From contig KB445803.1 in the NCBI GenBank assembly GCA_000320605.2, positions 640,714 to 704,713 of the forward strand: DNA of 64,000 nt, given 5' to 3'. Of this stretch, positions 58,001 through 64,000 are shown piece by piece; within the stretch, counting starts at the first letter, position 1, and each line of letters begins with the position of its first letter. The position numbers were made by a program, and so were the translations under genes. The DNA is from Gelatoporia subvermispora B (lineage: Eukaryota > Basidiomycota > Agaricomycetes > Polyporales > Gelatoporiaceae). Under the pieces are notes generated by a model that saw only the letters and a program-made list of their open reading frames with translations, did no database searches and was not told where the DNA came from.

Positions 58001-59341
58001 AAGTTGGGCTGCTGGCCACGAACGTGCGCCACACGCAGTCACCCAGTGATCTGATCGACTGGAAGCGATACGAGGTGGTCCAATTGAAGCGCGCACAATA
58101 GGTGTGTTTGGGTAGGATTGACTGCTGTGGGTCCTCACTCGAGCACGCAGCACGTCATGTTGGACGAACGTTGGACCTCTTAAGCTGAACGTTAGGAACC
58201 TGTAGACCCGGATGTAGTCTAAAACTGTATAGCCTTCTTCTGAGTCTCGTAGGATCTTGTCAACATTGCCGATCTTGCCCTTGCTTGTCTTGGAAACGAC
58301 CGCTCTCGGTCGTTCTGGTGATGGTTTTTCCCGCTTATCAGCATAGGGAACCACCATAGGACCCCAGACATCTCGGACATTACGGAGGATTCCATTCGCT
58401 AGGATGCTACTGTCTCTTTGTGTTTATTCGCGCACGTAGCTGAGGTACGTGTCTTGGTGCTATGGTAATATATCTGCTACATACCAGGGACTCCTATATA
58501 GATATCGGCACATTCGAGACGTCATTACGACATAACGTTACTCTAGTTCAGCGGCGAAGTTCGACGTCTAGAACTTGGAACCTACAGTCGTTTGGTGCGC
58601 TGACATATTCCAGAGATACGGTGGCCAGTCGTTTTCTAGACTACCATAATTCTCGTTCACCTCTCCATCCAATACCGCCAGCCTTTTCGCATAGAATTTG
58701 TGATCTTTCCCTCGCTTCTAGAATCTGATTGGTTCTCTTCGGGGATGTTGACTTTGGCCTGTCCACGCAAAGTTCTTCACTGCGCAGCCTCGCATAATGG
58801 CTTTCCAGGCTAGAGGGTCCGAGACCACATGCGGAAAGCTCTCTCTCTCTTCCTGATCTAGGCAACATTTTCCCTCGACGCTTTCCGGATACGCTCCCGA
58901 GCTCCGCGGCGAACAGGCAGAATTCATCGCTCCGATATTCCTACGAGGATTGACCGCTGGGATGCATCGACTGTGCTTGTTGTAGATTCGGCGTAGGGAA
59001 ACCGACTTAGCCTTATAGAAGAACAGCCTGTGGGATGCAAGGATATTTCTGTGCATTGTTGAATGACGAGGCGACATGACGCATTCACGCAAAAGTATAG
59101 ATGCATATTGCTTCTCAAGCCCCATATGCTCGCAGGCCAAAGTCATACAATAGTTTGAATTCGCATGCGAGTTAACCAAAACATTTGACCCCATACAATA
59201 GAACGCTTGAGAATCGTTCTAATGTGGTCCGCCACCATAAGCGCAACTAAGAATCGTCCCCAGAACGCACGGTAAACCGTGTATGCAAAATGAACCCATT
59301 TCCCAAATGCCCGACAACCAGAGATCCCAAGAAAAATATCG
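55006..59341. other. Gene-poor region
   Basis: 4.3 kb without a gene I can support. The longest frame, 56753-57784 (+, 343 codons), is Arg/Ser/Pro-rich and matches nothing. Its first third is also open on the opposite strand, as expected of GC-rich non-coding DNA. A minus frame at 57983-58357 (starting MVVPYADKREK) has a more protein-like composition but no known relative. Confidence 0.4.
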
Positions 59342-60134
59342 CTACATCTCACCGCCAACTTCTGCCCCACAACCGTCATCAGGATCGTCGTCCTCTCCTC
59401 TCACGATGGCTGTATAATCCGCGACACGATCTCGCCTCTTCTTCTCCACAATAATGAACGTCAGAACGATGATATCCACGTTGAGTGTGCCGGGCTCTGT
59501 ATGAAGTAACCATTTCCTTTGACCGCGAAAGTAGCCTTTGGTAACGACGTTCTGAGTGAACCGTGCCACTTCCTTGCCAGAGCTACGATTCGTCAACTAC
59601 GAGTAATCAATACGGCATGTGTTGCTATGCATGACGTGCAGATACTTACGACGTATCCGACCCCTTGAACTAACTTCCAACGATACATTATGTCGTCGTT
59701 GCCAAGGAAGTATCGTGTACTTCATTCACGCGTCGTGAGCCCATAACTTTGCGACGAGGGACTACGGACGGATGCTATTCGACTTACTGGCTAAATCGGC
59801 CGCTCTTGTTATGCAGTAGGTCATGAACTTTGAGCTTCTGATGAACGCCATCGAATATACTAGCTCGAACGACCGGGTGAGCGCCCCATCTTCTCCATTC
59901 AATTTCCGCGACAATGCTATCGCCCAATGAGTGAGCACGGCGTTTGATCATTGTTACTGCTGGCCCGAACGCCTGTGGTCTGGATGTTGTGATTTGATAT
60001 ATACCCTCGCCAGCTTCGGATACAAGTGTAGTGCGCTCAGGATCGTTTGGCACGAGATACAAACTAAGCGTTGGGTCCTCCAGAGGTACCGCCAGCGGTG
60101 GTGCAAGAGAGTATCCAGTCGATCCTTGAGCCAT
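59342..60134 (-). CDS. DUF6593-like basidiomycete protein, 223 aa
   Basis: Function unknown; DUF6593 proteins are small, numerous and largely restricted to basidiomycetes. Minus-strand exons 60134-59788, 59719-59650 and 59596-59342 sum to 224 codons. The pattern fits the family: an N-terminal beta-rich half (PTLSLYLVPNDPERTTLV, GEGIYQITT), a middle stretch around IVAEIEWRRWGAHPVVRASIF, a YRWKLVQG motif, and the diagnostic tail NVDIIVLTFIIVEKKRRDR followed by an acidic end. There is no signal peptide. An active gene is plausible since all frames and splice sites are intact. Confidence 0.75.
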
Positions 60135-63100
60135 GAAAACTCTCGATGCTAGCAGAATGGCCGAGAAAGGGGAAGATAGCGTCGTAAGTAGCTGACAATT
60201 GAGACTACAATGCTTGAGGCTGCCTTTCGATGTGGTCAGACTGAGGGCTACAGGCCTAGAGCCACGTCATAGATCGATCGATCGCTCGATAACCTCGTTC
60301 TTTATTATGCGGTACGATCCGTACGAACATAGAAAGACTGACGTTGCCTAGTGCGAGATAGACTACAATCAGCACTGAGCGTGGTAGAGCATTCAGCAGT
60401 TCATAGTAATGTTTCAGCTGTATCTCGTTCTTCCAGAGAGCGAGTGTGGTTAATGAACCCGGTATCTTGCGCTTTCGATCGAGACGACTTCGATCACCTC
60501 ATGAGGAACGTTGAGGTCACGGTAGCTTGGCTAATCGTCATCATTGATTTGGAAACCGCGCTGGGGCTGACAAGGGTCATGAAACTTGACGCTTGAAGCT
60601 CCGGGAATAGTAGTTGGCAGCCTTTCTCAGGGGAGGTCCTCATCTCGCTGTGAATTCGGGATTCCGTTCGAGTTCAAACAAGTATGGTGATAATTCAAGC
60701 CCTCTAAGTATAAGATGAAGGTAGATATTCCTGCAGCGCTCAGTGAGTGGATGTTGTGGACAAGGTCATGGGATCAAGCGCTAAGAGTTGATGGCTTCCA
60801 TATGACATCATACTTTTGGGCCCTGGTTTTCTCCCTCATGGTTGCGTTATTGAATGTCGAGTGCCTCCTGAAAGACCATATGCACAGAAGTTTGTTGTGA
60901 ATTTGTAAGTTACTACGCAGCACTACCCCACTGGTGAAGTCCATCGCGATAAGGGACGATCTGTTCGTCATGATCTTGTTGGGGTTAGTTCCCCTTGTAC
61001 GGTCTTGTGGATGCGAATTTATCGAGACCATGATACCAACGTCCCGTGTCGCGCATTCCTTTGTCCTCGAATCAATCGGCTCCAACAGAATATGCTTGCT
61101 GTTGAAACGCGAAATCACTCGTGGCAGGAGAGCGAAGTGCGTACCTACCAGAAATCTCAAACTCGAGAACCAAATTCTACATCAGAGATGCATCTACCAA
61201 ATCAGGTTATGAAATGCATATCCGAAGCACAGAGTATCGCTCTGAGCGTGCCCAAAATGATACACGGCATCATTCTAGCGAATTTGCATTTATCCATCGT
61301 CCGTCACATACCTCACAACGCAGTGGTGACTTTTCAGACTCGTTCTGTCTACATGTCAACATATTTGTCAATCAGAAGGGACGATAGAGCTTCGCGGACC
61401 AGTTGTAGACAGACATCCTTGATTTTGACTGATATTTGCGGCATGCGGATGATCAGCTCTTTGATGTTCTCCCGCGCAGCTCTTCTGTCCGTCGAGCCTT
61501 CTACGAGATGACCGAGGTGATCTATGTCTACTGCGTTTTACCGAGTTTGGGCGACGACGATCCTACATGAACATGGCTCCTCTAATATTATACGCTCGGT
61601 CACACCCTACACCCTTCTCCTTGATCGATATTGTTTGCAGTGATATTGCAGGTGCTCATGAAATGCTGGAAGCTCAGTCCGATGTTTGATTATTCGTCGC
61701 CTTTAGCATGTGCTCGATCTTGTTAGATAATAGCCGGAGCTCTGGGAAATTCGTACGTAGACCCTGAGCCGGACATCATTACGCACATATTAGCCAAGCC
61801 TTTCTAGATTGCCCTTCCACTGCTCTGCGAACATCTAGTGTGGCTATCCTTGCTCATGATCTGGCCCGAAGGACCAGACGACTAGCTCAACGGATTACGA
61901 GAACCAAGGACAGGGCCAGCGTGGCTTTCATATCGTCTAATGGTCTGATCCCGTGCCAATCTACTGAATGGACATTTGAGTGCGCAGGTGAACACGAGTG
62001 CGTCCGCAGTTGAATCCGACAATTATAGAGTACACCGTGCACTATGTCGACTACACTACGGCTCGCTTGCGCTGCGATGATACATCCCATGCTACTCTCC
62101 TATACATCACTGCTGCGAGGCTTTTGACTAATGACCTGACCCTGTATCATTCAGTTCTCTATGTTCCTTTCCCTGGAGACGACTGTGATGCACATAATAC
62201 GCAGTGCCGATCGGCTACTAGCCTCGAGTAACCATAGTCTCGAAGGGCGTATGGATTCAAGAGCGTCTCGCGGAGCAGGTCTGGGAATCGGACCTCATCG
62301 TCGGATCGGACTGTCCAACCAAGTCCAGTCCTGCGTTCAGTCAAGACTTTTCGAAGGGCCGCCCCACATCCCCCAGGACCCCGGGAATTCAGCACTATAA
62401 CTCTGGCATTCCTTGCTAGCTTCCTCGCAAGACGCTCCCTCACGTAGCTCGAATTGCGCGATAGGTTTCTCAAAACTAGGGTACCTCCTCGCCCGGCGCA
62501 CCCTGAGTTCGAGACAATCGATCGCTACATCCGTTGGGTCGACCTCCCGGACCTCACATATGATCGTGTGCAACAACGCCTTTGCGCTGTGGCCACGCCA
62601 GCTGACCTGCTCCGCGCCTTTCGAAGAGCCATTGGCGCTTGAAGACGAGCTGAGCAGATTCAGTGCTTCAAAATCCGCACAAGGATACGTCCCAGCCTAT
62701 CAGAGTTGAGTCATTTGGCACCGAGAGACTTTCTTTGTACCTGAAGGAAGACCCGTTAATGCACCACTTCCCTCCCCCAGACTTTCTGGCCTCCTTGAGG
62801 CCTCCCGCGATAGTAGCGCGACTGGATGGCGCTTACGCCGGTCCTACTTGGATCGATTCGCCGGATTCTCAAGAGTCAGTAGATGCATTCGTCGACAGTC
62901 GAAGGCATTCTCATGATAGAGCAATTTGTAGTGGGCAATGTATATTTCTGGCATGACATTCGGGCTGACCGGAGGTGAGCAGTTGCAGAAGCATCGTTAT
63001 CTGATGAGTTAAGCCGCGTCTGTTCGCTGACCACCCCTGATTGACAGGATGAGACGCTTTGGAAGAAAGTCGTATTCAGTCCTGGGGAAGCTGTTTGAGA

Positions 63101-63481
63101 TAGTGACGAGGCGATGCGATGCGAAGCTGACTCGTGAGAGCGGACTAAACTCAGGCCGTCTCATCTCGCCCGTCAAGCCCGTCTGTCTTGAGAACGTTTG
63201 GAGAGGCTCATCTCAGTGCCGGTGTATGATAGCGAAGGGGGGCGCTCTGTGCGTCTCCGGACCCAAGATAAACCTTCCTTCATGAACCAGACTAGATCCA
63301 CAGACAGCATGGATCCCAAAGTGACGCAAGTCACGGATCCAGACGAGCAAAACCTCTCCAGAGCTTGCAAGTTGCGCGATGGCAGTGGTTCTCGGACTGC
63401 TCATGCTCTGTGGACGTACAACATATGTCGATCTTCTCTAGATTCCTACACTTGACGCCCTCTACCCTGAGGGTCTCAGGC
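60135..63481. other. Gene-poor region upstream of the DUF6593-like gene
   Basis: 3.3 kb of lower GC content with many short open frames and no recognisable protein. A GATCGATCGATCG run lies at about 60272-60285. Two overlapping minus frames at 62159-62576 have no similarity that I can name. Confidence 0.4.
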
Positions 63482-64000
63482 CTACGCAGCGGGAGCCGCT
63501 GGGGCTTTGCACTTGCCAAGGGTCGGCTCTATCTTTCTGCTGCCATCCATGAACGCAGCAATGACTTCGTCCGACACCTTCGCGTGGCGCTAAGTGCGAC
63601 AAAAGATACGTCAAGAGACTGCGCATGCACAGACAAAATCATGAGACTTACGTCCTGGAACCCCTTGACGAACTCCTGCAGGACTGCAATGCACTTCGCC
63701 TTAAGCTGGCCGGTGAGGAGACGACCCGCACGGTATTCCTGAGTACCAAAGTTCCATGAGCACCCATACATCTGCGCAAACGCAGATCACGCACCTCGCC
63801 CAATTGCAACCACTCCTCGTCATTATCCATGAAGAACCCAAGGTACTGGTAGGAAACATCGACATCCGGGTTTCCTCCCAGCCTCCTGTGCTCCTCCTCC
63901 GTCTCCTGCCCACCCGAGAAGCCGTGCCTGTTGATCTTGTTCTTGATCTGCCCGGGCGTGTCGCTCATGTAGATGGTCGAGTTCGGGTCGCTCGCACTCA
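63482..64000 (-). CDS. WRS1: Tryptophan--tRNA ligase, cytoplasmic, C-terminal part
   Basis: Class I aminoacyl-tRNA synthetase that charges tRNA-Trp. Only the 3' exons lie in the window: 64000-63795 (continuing beyond the edge), 63738-63652 and 63589-63482. The first visible residues ([13 protein letters not shown]) follow the last base of an ATG-type codon, so the window edge cuts the KMSAS loop. Next come [16 protein letters not shown] sequence (here [20 protein letters not shown]), [16 protein letters not shown] and [20 protein letters not shown], as in eukaryotic cytosolic enzymes. The last exon adds [17 protein letters not shown] and an Ala/Pro end. Everything visible is intact. Confidence 0.95.

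Overview
The window is nuclear DNA of a basidiomycete fungus, most likely an agaricomycete close to the Polyporales. Almost every recognisable gene is split by 45-70 nt GT-AG introns, and the proteins are fungal housekeeping families next to basidiomycete-restricted ones (DUF6593-like, DUF7330-like, a polypore-type kinase family, a sedolisin). I placed exon joins by eye from splice signals, reading phase and family conservation. For most spliced genes the summed exons give a whole number of codons, which is an internal check.

Layout. 0-8 kb: 3' part of translation release factor eRF1 (+), a tripeptidyl-peptidase-like sedolisin (+), and two MIF-type tautomerase genes (-) produced by a tandem duplication that left the second protease copy as fragments. 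8-13 kb: a large TolB-propeller/amidohydrolase (+). 13-15 kb: an unrecognised basic protein and a decayed paralogue. 15-22 kb: ORC2 (-), a kinase pseudogene (+), a PI-PLC-like phosphodiesterase with a 13-nt exon (-), the Fe-S targeting factor CIA2 (+), and a DUF7330-like protein (-). 22.9-24.0 kb: a 1,069-bp terminal-inverted-repeat element with an 8-bp target duplication (hAT-like) that carries a spliced ORF which is not a recognisable transposase. 25.7-34.3 kb: DCN1-like cullin-neddylation factor with 10-, 14- and 16-nt exons (+), histone acetyltransferase HAT1 (-), and glutathione reductase with an optional mitochondrial leader (-). 36.7-44.4 kb: checkpoint clamp subunit RAD1 (+), pyruvate dehydrogenase E3-binding protein (-), and the sterol sensor SCAP (+). 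44.5-46.6 kb: a tandem duplication of about 1 kb. 49.1-51.6 kb: a 785-aa low-complexity protein (-). 52-59.3 kb: gene-poor, GC-rich DNA with several tandem repeats. 59.3-60.1 kb: a DUF6593-like protein (-). The window ends inside tryptophanyl-tRNA synthetase (-), at its KMSAS loop.

The genes do not form one pathway. Several neighbours serve S phase, chromatin or genome stability (ORC2, DCN1, HAT1, RAD1), others redox or organelle metabolism (GLR1, E3BP, CIA2) and sterol sensing (SCAP). The least explained items are the transposon-like element with cargo, the unrecognised protein pair at 13-15 kb, the catalytic-histidine micro-exon, and the use of GC-AG introns.
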